A stretch of 64,000 nt of DNA from Aedoeadaptatus coxii (GCF_001553115.1 NZ_KQ960157.1:62001-126000); one strand, 5' to 3'. Numbered from the stretch's first letter, positions 50,993 to 60,893 are shown. The notes: generated by a model from the sequence alone, not told the origin. Program-made: numbers and translations.

Positions 50993-51498
50993 TAATCTCT
51001 GAAACTGCGGGTGCTGCGAGGTAAGTAGTAGTCGCGATCTAAATCTTCAGCTACATGTTCCAATACACCGTCGTCCATAGCTTCCAATACTTCTTTGAAA
51101 ACGTCCAACTGCTCCTCGGTTACTTTTCCCTTTAAGCAGGTAAGAATATCGTCGACATAGCGATAATTGACCTGATAGTATCGCTTAAACTTTTCGGTTA
51201 CAAACAAGTGGACTTGTCGACGGTCTTTTTGACTACGCACTTTTTCAACATGGCCTTTTTTTACAAGATTGTTTACTTTGTACGCTGCATTCGGTTGGCT
51301 TACGCGGATAAACCGCGCCAATTGATTAACCGTAGGTCCTTGCAAAGCAAAAATAGCCTCGGCACAAAATTTCTCCATGACAGTTAACGGTTCTTCACTA
51401 CTGTCATTGTTGCGATACAAATTTTGATAAAAATTCAATTTATATTTTAAGTAAATCGAGTTCATCACGTCGGATAACGATCTGTTTTTATCTTCCAT
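50992..51498 (-). CDS. MarR-family transcriptional regulator
   Basis: A 168-residue winged-helix regulator of the MarR family. The recognition region V-N-Q-L-A-R-F-I-R-V-S-Q-P-N-A-A-Y-K-V near 55-73 and the wing with K-D-R-R-Q-V near 89-94 are present, flanked by helical dimer segments. The ATG at 51498 has GGAGG five bases upstream. It is first in a two-gene operon followed by a terminator; the arsS-like gene lies beyond. The ligand is unknown. Confidence 0.85.
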   Translation of the reverse strand: MEDKNRSLSDVMNSIYLKYKLNFYQNLYRNNDSSEEPLTVMEKFCAEAIFALQGPTVNQLARFIRVSQPNAAYKVNNLVKKGHVEKVRSQKDRRQVHLFVTEKFKRYYQVNYRYVDDILTCLKGKVTEEQLDVFKEVLEAMDDGVLEHVAEDLDRDYYLPRSTRSFRD

Positions 51499-51577
51499 AG
51501 TCACCTCCACAAATATCCTATATCAGTCATTTGCTCAATTAAAACAATGTAATTTACCATTAATAAATTAAACATAA

Positions 51578-51613
51578 AAGAACAATGCCACCATGTGGAA
51601 TTGCTCTTTTTAA
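51578..51613 (-). terminator. Terminator after tRNA-Arg
   Basis: A long imperfect stem AAGAGCAAT-x-CCAC / GTGG-x-ATTGTTCTT with an ATG loop and a T-run on the minus strand, about 30 bases after the tRNA 3' end. Confidence 0.75.
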
Positions 51614-51645
51614 CTTTAAACATGGGGTAATGTTTTTTTATGTAA

Positions 51646-51722
51646 TGGCGGAGCTGAGAGGAATCGAACCCCCGGCACGTGCCTTAGGAGGGCACTGCTC
51701 TATCCTACTGAGCTACAGCTCC
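51646..51722 (-). tRNA. tRNA-Arg(CCU)
   Basis: A 77-base tRNA on the minus strand with CCA encoded. The acceptor stem GGAGCTG/CAGCTCC is perfect; the D arm has GCTCAGTAGG; the anticodon loop CTCCTAA gives anticodon CCU, reading AGG. The T arm has GGTTCGATTCC. Confidence 0.93.
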
Positions 51723-51775
51723 CTACGAACAGTATACACACATTCACATATGTTTTCAATGTACTTTAACAACCA

Positions 51776-52408
51776 TTAGATTCCCTTATGCTTTTCCTCC
51801 AATGCGATTAAACCAATACGATCTTCGTTTATGCTCTCGATTTGATAAATGTAATAATCATCTTCTACAACGCCGCCTTTTTGTAGGGATTGATGATCCT
51901 CCTCAAATAGGGCACGCACATGTTCGCCAATCGTATTTTTATTTGTTTCGATATCCTGAACTAAATGCTCATTGACGCTGCGAATATTCGTAGTCGAATC
52001 GAAAATGGCGATTCCCGCATTGGCTAAAATTTTGTGCAACGTAAAGTATTTACGCACGATAAATAAAATGGCAATAGCGGCAACGCCTATAAAAAGGGAC
52101 ATGGTGTCGCTTCCGTAGACGAGCATTTTCCGCGCCACAACCATGGTCATAATGTAGATGATCTGGTATTCTTCGTGGGAAATCAGCATGGCGACAAATT
52201 CAAGGCCGATGACCATTAAAAGAACGTGACTTAAAAAAGCTTGGTAAAGGTCGTAACTATAGCTTCTGCCGCTTACGACAATCGCCGTCATGTACTTAAT
52301 CAGGTCGGGAATGGAAATAATGATGCCGATAATAATTAAAATGGACATGCAAATTTCCAACACGTAAAGGAGTTTTTGTAAACGTACGACGTTTTTCTTT
52401 CGATTCAT
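51776..52408 (-). CDS. Membrane protein at the end of the sigma operon (PsiE/transporter-associated-like)
   Basis: A 210-residue protein with four hydrophobic helices (about 15-35, 57-80, 83-100 and 105-120) followed by a soluble domain from about 130 to the end with T-T-N-I-R-S-V-N-E-H-L and Y-I-Y-Q-I-E-S-I. The helix part resembles PsiE and the tail resembles a transporter-associated domain. Its start overlaps the sigma-factor stop by one base, so it belongs to the rsbV-rsbW-sigma operon. It may give the module a membrane input or be a target of it; unknown. Confidence 0.6.
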   Translation of the reverse strand: MNRKKNVVRLQKLLYVLEICMSILIIIGIIISIPDLIKYMTAIVVSGRSYSYDLYQAFLSHVLLMVIGLEFVAMLISHEEYQIIYIMTMVVARKMLVYGSDTMSLFIGVAAIAILFIVRKYFTLHKILANAGIAIFDSTTNIRSVNEHLVQDIETNKNTIGEHVRALFEEDHQSLQKGGVVEDDYYIYQIESINEDRIGLIALEEKHKGI

Positions 52409-53196
52409 TATATTTCTCCGGATCTTTCGATTTCTTTACGCATTTTTTCGAGAATTTTCTTTTCGATACGGCTAACGGTCATTTGAGAAATACCGAGTTT
52501 TTCGGCGATGGAAACCTGTGTCTTGCGGTATTGATAGCGATCGATGAGGATGGTTTTTTCAACATCGTTGAATTTTTCCATTGTACGTTGAATAAAGTCA
52601 TTTAATTCAACTTTATTAAAATATTCCTCTTCGACGCCGATGCGATCCCCTCGGGTAAGATCGCGATCTTCTCCCCCGGAATCAAAGGTCATATCTAAAC
52701 TTTCAGGGGTATAAACTTTCGATGCCTCCATTACTTCCAAAACCTCGGCAGTGGTAATGTCCAAATGCTTGGCAATTTCCTGAATGGTCGGCGTACGCTG
52801 GTTTTTCTGACCCAGAGCCAGCTTCGTGTCGTTTATTTTTTTGGAAAGTTCCTGAATGCGGCGCGGTACGCGAATCGTCCACCCTTTATCGCGGAAATGT
52901 TTTTTGATCTCCCCGATAATGGTCGGCGTCGCAAAAGACGAAAATTCAAAGCCTTTAGAAGGATCGAAACGCTCCACGGCATAAATTAAACCGATGGATG
53001 CGACTTGGAAAATATCATCGTAATCGATGCCTTTTCCCGTATATTTCTTCGCCAAAATTTCGGCGATATATAAGTGCTCCTCGATTAAAATATCCCGAAT
53101 TTCCTTATCGCCGGTTTCAGCATATTCTGCAAATAACGCTCTTCGCTCTTCCTTGGAAAGCGGCTTGTCCATGCTGTCATAGGCTTGTCTGTCCAT
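52408..53196 (-). CDS. RNA polymerase sigma factor, SigB/SigF type
   Basis: A 262-residue group 3 sigma-70 factor. Region 2 has A-T-I-I/V-like I-D-Y-D-D-I-F-Q-V-A-S-I-G-L near 57-70 and the R-F-D-P-S-K-G-F-E-F-S-S-F-A core; region 3 has I-R-V-P-R-R-I-Q-E; region 4 has a helix-turn-helix T-Q-V-S-I-A-E-K-L-G-I-S-Q-M-T-V-S-R near 226-243. It closely resembles stress SigB and sporulation SigF. Genes for RsbV- and RsbW-like proteins lie directly upstream. GGAG precedes the ATG at 53196. A stress role is more likely than sporulation because no other sporulation gene is seen here. Confidence 0.88.
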   Translation of the reverse strand: MDRQAYDSMDKPLSKEERRALFAEYAETGDKEIRDILIEEHLYIAEILAKKYTGKGIDYDDIFQVASIGLIYAVERFDPSKGFEFSSFATPTIIGEIKKHFRDKGWTIRVPRRIQELSKKINDTKLALGQKNQRTPTIQEIAKHLDITTAEVLEVMEASKVYTPESLDMTFDSGGEDRDLTRGDRIGVEEEYFNKVELNDFIQRTMEKFNDVEKTILIDRYQYRKTQVSIAEKLGISQMTVSRIEKKILEKMRKEIERSGEI

Positions 53197-53197
53197 G

Positions 53198-53554
53198 CTA
53201 AACTCCGAAATTTTTGTAAACGATGATCTTATCCTCGTCAAAAGTAAGTTCGTCGGCTAAGGATTCGATGATCATTTCCGTAATTTGAAGGGCTTCGTCG
53301 GAATCGACACGCTCTTTACGAACCCCCGACACGCTAAAGCGAATGCCGTCGTCTTCAGGCATTAAGACGATATCGATAGCTTCCGTTTCGCCGATTTCAA
53401 AGGAAAGATTACAACTTTCGGTGAGCAACAAGCGGATATCGGAAAGAGTATCCATGTCGATATCCACACCCACACAAATACCTGAAGCCGCCAAACGGGC
53501 GAGGGATAAATAACGGGGTTTTGCAGGAAGGGTCAGATAGACTTTATCATCCAT
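53198..53554 (-). CDS. RsbW-like anti-sigma factor, degenerate ATPase
   Basis: A 118-residue protein that sits where RsbW/SpoIIAB would in a sigB operon, and has a GHKL-like fold outline with L-L-L-T-E-S-C-N-L-S-F near 42-52 (the Glu-x-x-Asn pair of the N box). The D-x-G-x-G and G-L-G-L ATP-lid motifs cannot be found; the segment reads P-E-D-D-G-I-R near 66-72. It may still bind the sigma factor but kinase activity toward RsbV is uncertain. It abuts the RsbV-like gene and overlaps it by one base. Confidence 0.72.
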   Translation of the reverse strand: MDDKVYLTLPAKPRYLSLARLAASGICVGVDIDMDTLSDIRLLLTESCNLSFEIGETEAIDIVLMPEDDGIRFSVSGVRKERVDSDEALQITEMIIESLADELTFDEDKIIVYKNFGV

Positions 53555-53868
53555 TAGGCCTCTCCTTGTAAAATAAACAGCTTATCGAGCTTGGTAATCG
53601 TAAACAGTTTTTTTACATTAGGCTGTAAATCCGCCAATGTAATAGTATGGCTGTTTTGTTTTACCGCGTTCATTAAGTGGATAAAACCGCCAAGACCGGT
53701 GGAATCGATGTAATTTAAATTTTTAGCATCGATAAGAATATCTTTAGGATCTTCTTCGTAGGCTCGAAGCGCCTCTTCTTTAAACTTCGGCGTATAGTAC
53801 ATATCCATTTCGCCGCTTAAAATAAGGAGCAGCTTGTCGCCACTATTTTTTGTTTCCAGTTCAAACAT
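53554..53868 (-). CDS. RsbV-like anti-anti-sigma factor (STAS domain)
   Basis: A 104-residue single STAS-domain protein. The phosphorylatable Ser motif is D55-S56-T57-G-L-G. It should release the sigma factor by binding the RsbW-like protein when unphosphorylated. The ATG at 53868 has AGGAGG; an upstream in-frame start adds twelve residues. It is the first gene of the rsbV-rsbW-sigma-membrane protein operon, right after gyrA. Confidence 0.87.
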   Translation of the reverse strand: MFELETKNSGDKLLLILSGEMDMYYTPKFKEEALRAYEEDPKDILIDAKNLNYIDSTGLGGFIHLMNAVKQNSHTITLADLQPNVKKLFTITKLDKLFILQGEA

Positions 53869-53931
53869 TAGCGCCTCCTGTTTCCGGGTAGGTATAGTAT
53901 ACATTAATTGTATTAATTTATCTATCCTAAT

Positions 53932-56358
53932 CTATTCTTCTCCAACATATTCCGCCACGGCGACGATGGTGCTGTCTTTAATGTTCATCAGTTTGACACC
54001 GCTCGTAGCCCGTCCTAAGGACGAGATGGATTCGGCGAGCAGACGAATAATGGACCCGTCTTCTGTAATCATCATCACTTGATCGCTGTCGTTCAGCGCC
54101 TTTGCCGCCACGACATCGCCGGTTTTTTCCTTAATGCGATAGGTAATGAGCCCCTTACCGCCGCGGTTTTGGGTGCTGTATTCATCCATAACCGTACGTT
54201 TGCCGTACCCTTTTTCACTCACAATAGCGAGTGTACTGCCGTCCCTTACGCCGGCAAAACTTACCACTTCGTCGTCTTTGCCAAGGCGAATGCCGATAAC
54301 GCCCATGGCGGTGCGGCCTTGGGCACGAATATCCTCTTCTTTTAAACGCAAGGACATACCTTTTTTCGTGACGATAATTAATTCTTCATCACCTTTGGTT
54401 TGGCGTCCGCCGATGACTTCGTCGCCTTCTCTCAATGTCATGGCGATAAGGCCGTTTTTACGAATATTTTCGTATTCTTCCATTTTGGTGCGCTTAATAT
54501 AGCCATCTTTTGTGAGAAGTACTAAATGATCGTTATCGTGTACTTCGGAAATGGGAATAATGGTTTGAATTTTCTCATTTTCTTCTAAAGGCAGAAGATT
54601 GACGATGGCCATGCCCTTGGCATTGCGACCTGCCGCAGGAATTTCATAAGCTAATTTTTTATAGACTCTTCCCTTATCGGTAAAGAACAAAATAGTGTCA
54701 AGCGTCGTGGTGATAAAGAGACTGGTCACGAAATCATCGGATTTTTTATTGAGGGCGCTGATACCTTGGCCACCGCGATGTTGAGGTTTATAAGTTCCCT
54801 CGGGCATGCGTTTAATGTAGCCGGAATTCGTCAACGTCACGACGATTTCTTCGTCTTCGATGAGATCGATATCGTCTACATCGCCGTCAGATTTCGTAAT
54901 CACCGTGCGGCGAAGATCGCCGTATTTTTCTTTGATCTCTAATAACTCACCTTTAATCGTATTATCCAATACTTGAGGATCCGCTAAAATAGCTTCCAAT
55001 TGTTCGATGAGAAGGAGAAGTTCTTCGTGCTCTTCGTTGAGTTTTTCAACTTGCAAGCCGCTTAAGCGCTTAATGCGCATATCTAAGATCGCTTGACCTT
55101 GAACATCTGTCAAACCGAAGCGTTCGGTAAATTTCGCCTTAATTTCTTCATCGGTACGGTAACTTTTAACGATTTCGATAATTTCATCAATATGATCGAT
55201 GGCGAGTTTCAAACCTTCGATAATGTGTACTCTCGCCTTCGCCTTGTCCAAATCGAAGACAGTACGGCGGGTTACCACATCCCGTTGATGTTTAACATAG
55301 TAGTGAAGAAGCTCTTTTAAGCTTAATTCTTTCGGAACGCCGTCGACGAGGGCGAGATTGATAATCCCGAAAGTAATTTGCAGTTGGGTTTCTTTATAGA
55401 GCTGATTTAAAACCACATTGGGATTGCTGTCGCGCTTAAGTTCGATAACAAGACGCACGCCGCGGCGGTTGGATTCGTCGCGAATATCGGAGATGCCGTT
55501 GATTTTTTTATCTTTAACCAATTCGGCAATTTTTTCTACGACACGGGCCTTATTGACTTGATAAGGAACTTCGGTAACGACAATTTGATGTTTGTTGCGA
55601 ATAGGTTCAATTTCCGCGCGAGCCCGCACTTTAATTTTTCCCCGACCGGTTTTATAAGCTTCTTTTATACCTTCGCGACCCATAATAAAGGCGCCGGTTG
55701 GAAAATCGGGTCCTTTAATGTGGGTCATTAATTCCTCAAGTGTAATGTCCGGATTATCCATATAGGCGATCACGCCGTCGATGGATTCGTTCATATTGTG
55801 AGGCGGCATATTTGTCGCCATCCCGACAGCGATCCCCGCCGAACCGTTTACGAGAAGATTGGGAAATCTTGACGGCAACACGGCAGGTTCCATAAGTTCT
55901 TCGTCAAAGTTCGGAACAAAATCCACCGTGTCCTTATTCAGATCCCTGAGCATTTCCATGGCGAGTTTGGACATGCGCACCTCGGTATACCGCATGGCGG
56001 CGGCGCTGTCCCCGTCCATGGAACCGAAGTTCCCCTGGCCGTCGGCTAAAGGATAGCGAATGTTAAAATCCTGTGCCAAACGAACGGTAGCTTCGTAAAT
56101 TGAAGAGTCGCCGTGAGGGTGATACTTACCCATTACATCCCCGACGAGACGAGCACTTTTACGGTGCGGCTTGTCGGGAGTCAATCCTTGTTGTTGCATA
56201 CCATAGAGAATACGGCGATGAACGGGCTTTAAGCCGTCGCGCACATCGGGAAGGGCCCGGGCGACGATGACGCTCATGGAGTATTCCAGATAGGCTTTTT
56301 TCATGGCATTTTCTAAAACGACATCTTGTATTCCGTGTTGATTTGCAAATTTAGCCAC
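53932..56358 (-). CDS. gyrA: DNA gyrase subunit A
   Basis: An 808-residue gyrase A with the catalytic Tyr at about 124 (A-A-M-R-Y-T-E). The quinolone-resistance region [10 protein letters not shown] near 80-89 has the Ser and Glu of quinolone-sensitive Gram-positives. C-terminal beta-pinwheel repeats follow from about 495, including R-G-G-Q-G (GyrA box-like). The start is GTG at 56358 with AGGAGG five bases away. It follows gyrB by 9 bases and ends near the sigma operon. Confidence 0.97.
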   Translation of the reverse strand: MAKFANQHGIQDVVLENAMKKAYLEYSMSVIVARALPDVRDGLKPVHRRILYGMQQQGLTPDKPHRKSARLVGDVMGKYHPHGDSSIYEATVRLAQDFNIRYPLADGQGNFGSMDGDSAAAMRYTEVRMSKLAMEMLRDLNKDTVDFVPNFDEELMEPAVLPSRFPNLLVNGSAGIAVGMATNMPPHNMNESIDGVIAYMDNPDITLEELMTHIKGPDFPTGAFIMGREGIKEAYKTGRGKIKVRARAEIEPIRNKHQIVVTEVPYQVNKARVVEKIAELVKDKKINGISDIRDESNRRGVRLVIELKRDSNPNVVLNQLYKETQLQITFGIINLALVDGVPKELSLKELLHYYVKHQRDVVTRRTVFDLDKAKARVHIIEGLKLAIDHIDEIIEIVKSYRTDEEIKAKFTERFGLTDVQGQAILDMRIKRLSGLQVEKLNEEHEELLLLIEQLEAILADPQVLDNTIKGELLEIKEKYGDLRRTVITKSDGDVDDIDLIEDEEIVVTLTNSGYIKRMPEGTYKPQHRGGQGISALNKKSDDFVTSLFITTTLDTILFFTDKGRVYKKLAYEIPAAGRNAKGMAIVNLLPLEENEKIQTIIPISEVHDNDHLVLLTKDGYIKRTKMEEYENIRKNGLIAMTLREGDEVIGGRQTKGDEELIIVTKKGMSLRLKEEDIRAQGRTAMGVIGIRLGKDDEVVSFAGVRDGSTLAIVSEKGYGKRTVMDEYSTQNRGGKGLITYRIKEKTGDVVAAKALNDSDQVMMITEDGSIIRLLAESISSLGRATSGVKLMNIKDSTIVAVAEYVGEE

Positions 56359-56367
56359 TGTTTCCTC

Positions 56368-58287
56368 CTAAGCGTCTATATTTTCCGCATACACTGCGTT
56401 TTCTTCAATGAATTCACGACGAGGCGCCACTTCCTGCCCCATGAGCATGGAAAAAACTTCATCGGCAGCTTGTGCATCTTCCACTTCCACACGGAGCAAT
56501 ACTCTGTGTTCAGGATTCATCGTAGTCTCCCAAAGCTCTTCGGCATTCATTTCACCGAGACCTTTGTATCGACCGATTTTTAAATTATTATTTCGACCTA
56601 AACGATCCATAGCTTCTTGCAGCTCGTCTTCGTTATAGCAGTATTCGAGGACTTTCGATCCGCGCTTAATACCGTAAAGCGGAGGTCTGGCCACAAAGAC
56701 ATGGCCTTCTTCGATAAGTTCCGGTAAATGACGGAAGAAGAAAGTTAAAAGCAATGTTTGAATGTGGGCGCCGTCGACGTCGGCATCGGTCATAATAATG
56801 ATTTTGCCGTAACGTAATTTTTCGATATCGAATTCTTTATCGACGCCGGTTCCGAAAGCGGTGATCATGGCGCGAATTTCATTGGAATTTAGCACTTTAT
56901 CCATTCGTGCCTTTTCCACATTCATAATTTTACCGCGAAGAGGCAAAATAGCCTGATAACTGCTGTCTCTTCCGCCTTTGGCACTGCCGCCGGCGGAGTC
57001 CCCTTCCACCAGGAAAATTTCGGTGACTTCATTATCGTTGCTTTGGCAGTCGAAGAGTTTACCGGGAAGAGGGGTATTGTCTAAAATCGAGCGTTTACGG
57101 GTTAAATCCCTGGCTTTTCGAGCAGCTTCTCTTGCGCGGCGCGCGGAGAGAGCTTTTGTTAAAATAATCTTTCCGATTTTCGGATTTTCCTCCAAGAATG
57201 TAGAGAGATTATTATTGACGACCCTTTCGACGATGGAGCGTGTTTCGGAATTGCCGAGTTTCGCCTTGGTTTGTCCTTCAAATTGAGGATCGGGAAGTTT
57301 AACGCTGATAACCGCACTAATTCCCTCCCGCACATCTTCTCCGGAAAGATTTTCTTCCTTTTCCTTAATGTAATTATATTTTCTGCCGTATTCGTTAATG
57401 CTCTTCGTTAAAGCACTTCTAAAGCCGGAAAGATGAGTTCCCCCTTCTTCCGTATTAATATTATTGGCAAAGGTTAGAACCGTCTCACGATAACCGTCGG
57501 TATACTGAATGGCGATTTCCACGTCCGTTTCCTCTTCGATTTCGTCGATGTAGAGAATTTTATCGTGAATAGGCTTTTTATTGCGATTAATGTATTCCAC
57601 ATAAGACTGAATGCCGCCTTTGTAGTGGTAAATTTCTTTAAACTCTTTGTCCGGTCTGTGATCGATAAATTCGATATAGGCACCTTTATTTAAAAAGGCC
57701 ATTTCGCGGAAACGACGGGCTAAGGTTTCTCTGCTGAATTCTAGGGTTTCGGTAAAAATTTCTTCATCGGGCCAGAAAGTAATGGTGGTCCCTGTGTCCT
57801 TTACGTTTTCCTCCACCACTTCCAATGTGGAAGTGGGAATTCCGCGAGAAAAACTTTGTTCAAAGGCTTTTCCTTCACGCTTCACGTGGGCTATTAATTT
57901 CTTGGAAAGAGCGTTGACGACAGAAACGCCGACGCCGTGAAGACCGCCCGATACTTTATAGGCGTCGCTGTTAAATTTACCGCCGGCATGAAGGATGGTT
58001 AAGACCGTTTCGACCGTACTCTTTTTCGTCTGCGGATGAATATCGACGGGAATCCCGCTGCCGTTATCCGATACGCTGACCGATCCGTCTTCGTGCAATT
58101 CGACGATTACCTGATCGCATCGTCCCGCCAAAATTTCGTCGATGGAGTTATCGACAACTTCATAGACTAAGTGATGAAGACCTTTCGCACCGGTAGAGCC
58201 TATGTACATCCCCGGGCGCTTTCGCACCGGTTCCAGACCTGTTAATACCTGAATATTACTGGAATTATATTCATTTTCCTTAACCAT
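56368..58287 (-). CDS. gyrB: DNA gyrase subunit B
   Basis: A 639-residue gyrase B. The GHKL ATPase starts at the N-terminus with V-D-N-S-I-D-E near 46-52 and G-x-H-G-V-G-V near 115-121; the TOPRIM domain has E-G-D-S-A near 425 and D-A-D-V-D-G-A-H near 502-509. It works with GyrA to supercoil DNA. GAGGAGG lies before the ATG. It is downstream of recF by 24 bases, the standard origin-proximal order. Confidence 0.97.
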   Translation of the reverse strand: MVKENEYNSSNIQVLTGLEPVRKRPGMYIGSTGAKGLHHLVYEVVDNSIDEILAGRCDQVIVELHEDGSVSVSDNGSGIPVDIHPQTKKSTVETVLTILHAGGKFNSDAYKVSGGLHGVGVSVVNALSKKLIAHVKREGKAFEQSFSRGIPTSTLEVVEENVKDTGTTITFWPDEEIFTETLEFSRETLARRFREMAFLNKGAYIEFIDHRPDKEFKEIYHYKGGIQSYVEYINRNKKPIHDKILYIDEIEEETDVEIAIQYTDGYRETVLTFANNINTEEGGTHLSGFRSALTKSINEYGRKYNYIKEKEENLSGEDVREGISAVISVKLPDPQFEGQTKAKLGNSETRSIVERVVNNNLSTFLEENPKIGKIILTKALSARRAREAARKARDLTRKRSILDNTPLPGKLFDCQSNDNEVTEIFLVEGDSAGGSAKGGRDSSYQAILPLRGKIMNVEKARMDKVLNSNEIRAMITAFGTGVDKEFDIEKLRYGKIIIMTDADVDGAHIQTLLLTFFFRHLPELIEEGHVFVARPPLYGIKRGSKVLEYCYNEDELQEAMDRLGRNNNLKIGRYKGLGEMNAEELWETTMNPEHRVLLRVEVEDAQAADEVFSMLMGQEVAPRREFIEENAVYAENIDA

Positions 58288-58311
58288 AAAACCTCCTCAT
58301 AACCGTGAGTC

Positions 58312-59370
58312 TTATTTATTTAAATCGATAGCCGTCGACTTTTCTTTTAAACTCCCTATTTCCTCTGCCGATGTTATAAAACATTGGCCTTTAATTTCCG
58401 ATAAAAGTACATCGCGCCGCATCTCGTCGAGTTCCGACAAAACATCATCCAATAAGACCACGGGATCGCTTCCTAAAAAATCGCCTATTCGCTCAATCTC
58501 TAAACACTTTAGAGCTAAAACAATGCTTCGTATTTGTCCGGTAGAGGCATATTTTTTTGCCTCCACTCCGTCTAATAAAAATGAAAGATCATCTAAATGG
58601 GGGCCAATCCCCGTCCTTCCCCGTTCGCGATCCGACTCTCTGGATAATTTTAAACTTTCGTAGAATTCTTCCTCCAGTGCCTCGATGCGCGTGACGGGAA
58701 ATGAAGCCTTATAGCGCACTTCTAAACTTTCCCGATCACCGGATATCGCTTCATAATATTTGGATACGCCGGGTGCCATACGCTTTAAAAACTTTAATCG
58801 CTCTTTTAATAAAACCGCCGCATAAGTGGATAATCGCCGATCATACACATCTAATAAAGACGGTTCTTTTAATTTTCTAAGTACATAATTCCGCTGATAA
58901 AGAACGTGATAATAACCGCTGTAACTTTCGTCATAAGCAGGTGATGTCATGCGAAGCATTTCGTCTAAAAAATTACGACGCCCGGAAGGGGAACCCTGAA
59001 CCATCTGAAGATGTTTAGGTTCAAAAACCACTACACCTAATCCCCGGCCATAGTCTTTAGCACGTTTAATGGGATTGTTGTCTCGCAAATAATATTTTCC
59101 GTCATCTTTAATCGTAAGCTGTAGCTTGTGGTCAAATGTATCGATGTGAATTGTCGAAGCGAGATAGCTGTATTCCGCGCCGAAGGTAATCACTTCTTTT
59201 AAGGCATGGGTTCTGAAACTGCGACCGGTCATGGCGACGTAGATGCCCTCTAAAAAATTAGTTTTTCCAAGACCATTTGGTCCGATTAAGCGGTACATGT
59301 CCTCGCCGAAGGTCATGGATAGGTGGTCGTGGTTTCGAAAACTCACCAAATCCAGTGTTTTAACAAACAT
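58312..59370 (-). CDS. recF: DNA replication and repair protein RecF
   Basis: A 352-residue SMC-like ATPase that helps load RecA at gaps. Walker A is G-P-N-G-L-G-K-T at 30-37, the signature T-G-Q-I-R near 270, and Walker B V-V-L-L-D-D-V near 295-301. The start is ATG at 59370 with GGAGG five bases away; an upstream ATG adds fourteen residues without a ribosome site. It lies between yaaA and gyrB. Confidence 0.95.
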   Translation of the reverse strand: MFVKTLDLVSFRNHDHLSMTFGEDMYRLIGPNGLGKTNFLEGIYVAMTGRSFRTHALKEVITFGAEYSYLASTIHIDTFDHKLQLTIKDDGKYYLRDNNPIKRAKDYGRGLGVVVFEPKHLQMVQGSPSGRRNFLDEMLRMTSPAYDESYSGYYHVLYQRNYVLRKLKEPSLLDVYDRRLSTYAAVLLKERLKFLKRMAPGVSKYYEAISGDRESLEVRYKASFPVTRIEALEEEFYESLKLSRESDRERGRTGIGPHLDDLSFLLDGVEAKKYASTGQIRSIVLALKCLEIERIGDFLGSDPVVLLDDVLSELDEMRRDVLLSEIKGQCFITSAEEIGSLKEKSTAIDLNK

Positions 59371-59438
59371 GCATACCTCCTGCAGACCTTGTATTCCTCT
59401 AGTATAGTACAAATGTTCGATTTATAAAAGACCGGAGG

Positions 59439-59642
59439 TTATTCCTTTTCCACGGTTTCCTTCATCCCCATCATTTCAACTTCATCGCCGGGATAGAGTT
59501 TTCGTCCTCTTCGCGTTTCCCGCTCTCCGTTTACAAAGACGATGCCGTCGCCGATAACGGTTTTCGCCATGCCGCCGGAATCAACCCATGACAGTAGTTT
59601 TAAAAAGCTGTCCAGTTTAATAAATTCCGTTTTTATGATCAT
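59439..59642 (-). CDS. yaaA: S4-domain protein YaaA
   Basis: A 67-residue S4 RNA-binding domain protein of the YaaA family. The core is I-K-L-D-S-F-L-K-L-L near 8-17, G-x-A-K-T-V-I-G-D-G near 24-33, and V-N-G-E-R-E-T-R-R-G-R-K near 37-48. In Firmicutes it lies between dnaN and recF, as here. It probably binds structured RNA (ribosome). Its start overlaps the dnaN stop by 4 bases. Confidence 0.92.
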   Translation of the reverse strand: MIIKTEFIKLDSFLKLLSWVDSGGMAKTVIGDGIVFVNGERETRRGRKLYPGDEVEMMGMKETVEKE

Positions 59643-60736
59643 AGATTGGCCAACCTTACAGGTAAAACGAGATAGAGATAGTCTTCTCCGTCTGTAGGGG
59701 TAATGATGCAGGGATTGACGGCATCGGTAAAGCCCATTTTAATCGTGTCATCTTCTATGACGCGAATACCTTCAAGTAAGTAGCGGGCGTTAAAAGCGAT
59801 GGTAAGATCTTTTCCGGTTTTTTCCGCTTTTACCGTCTCGTGTACTTTTCCTACTTCGGAATTGGAAAGAATTTCAATAACGTCGTCGTGAATATCCAAT
59901 TTTACGAGGCCGTTGCGTTCTTTCCCCGTCATCAAACTGGCCCGTTCCAAGGCGGAGATAAAGGGTTTACGTTCGACTAAAAGCTCCATATCGTGTGTTT
60001 TGCGAACCAAGCTGTCGTATTGGAAAAATTCGCCGTTTAATAGTTTGGTGAAAAACTTTGTATCGTCGAATTGAATCAATATGTGATTATTCCCGATTTC
60101 GAGAACGAATGTCTTGTTTTCATCAATAAGTTTTGAAATTTCAGAGACGCTTCGCGCAGGGAGAATTAAATCCCGAACGACTTCTTGTTCCCCTTTTATT
60201 TTACTCATGGCCATTCGATAGCCGTCCAAAGCGACGAAGGTGATGCCGTCTTGTTTAACATCCAATAAAACACCGGTCAAGACGATGCGCATATCATCGT
60301 TACTCGTAGCAAACTGTGTTTCTTTAAACGCTTTTAAAAGAGATTCCCCTGTAACGACGATTTTTTCACTGCCGCCAAGTTCCGGTAATTGTGGATATTC
60401 GTCGGGATTTTGACCCATAATTTCAAAATTCGTTTGCTCACAGTTAAGGGAAAGTTTTTGTCCTTCGCTTTCCATGTGTACCATAGCGGAAGGAAGTTTG
60501 CGCACAATATCGCCGAATAAAGAAGCATTTAAAACAATACTTCCTTCTTCTTCAACTAAGCAGGCATGTCGAGATTCCATAGAGATTTCGGTATCTGTCG
60601 CCCGTAGAATTAATTGGCCGTCTTTTGCTTCCATGTAAATGCCTTCTAATATTTGCATATTCGTTTTGGAAGAAATAGCTCGCAATACCATGGAGACAGT
60701 CGATACAAGAGCTGATTTATCGATTTGAATTTTCAA
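59639..60736 (-). CDS. dnaN: DNA polymerase III beta clamp
   Basis: A 365-residue sliding clamp with three similar domains. The protein start K-I-Q-I-D-K near 2-7 is the usual DnaN start, and it follows a TTG at 60736 with AGGAGG six bases away. The ATG five codons upstream has no good ribosome site and would include the AGGAGG in coding sequence. The C-terminus ends with the P-V-R-L pattern of clamps. It lies downstream of dnaA. Confidence 0.95.
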   Translation of the reverse strand: MKIQIDKSALVSTVSMVLRAISSKTNMQILEGIYMEAKDGQLILRATDTEISMESRHACLVEEEGSIVLNASLFGDIVRKLPSAMVHMESEGQKLSLNCEQTNFEIMGQNPDEYPQLPELGGSEKIVVTGESLLKAFKETQFATSNDDMRIVLTGVLLDVKQDGITFVALDGYRMAMSKIKGEQEVVRDLILPARSVSEISKLIDENKTFVLEIGNNHILIQFDDTKFFTKLLNGEFFQYDSLVRKTHDMELLVERKPFISALERASLMTGKERNGLVKLDIHDDVIEILSNSEVGKVHETVKAEKTGKDLTIAFNARYLLEGIRVIEDDTIKMGFTDAVNPCIITPTDGEDYLYLVLPVRLANL

Positions 60737-60795
60737 TGGTTTCCTCCTCATATCTTTAGATTAATACTTCGTATTCGTAGTAGGGTCTGTGAATG

Positions 60796-60887
60796 TGTGG
60801 ATAGTGTCGTTTTAAAAGGGTTCTATGAGGCTTTCTCTGTGGATAGTGTGTTTATAAGTCGGTGCATGACGGCCTATTTTATCAACA
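60796..60887. promoter_or_regulatory. DnaA-box-like cluster between dnaA and dnaN
   Basis: Two copies of TGTGGATAG (60796-60804 and 60838-60846), one mismatch from the DnaA box, and one TTATCAACA (60879-60887) lie in the 157 bases between dnaA and dnaN. With the cluster at 62311-62529 they flank dnaA on both sides, as in a bipartite Firmicutes origin. Confidence 0.6.
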
Positions 60888-60893
60888 GGTCTT

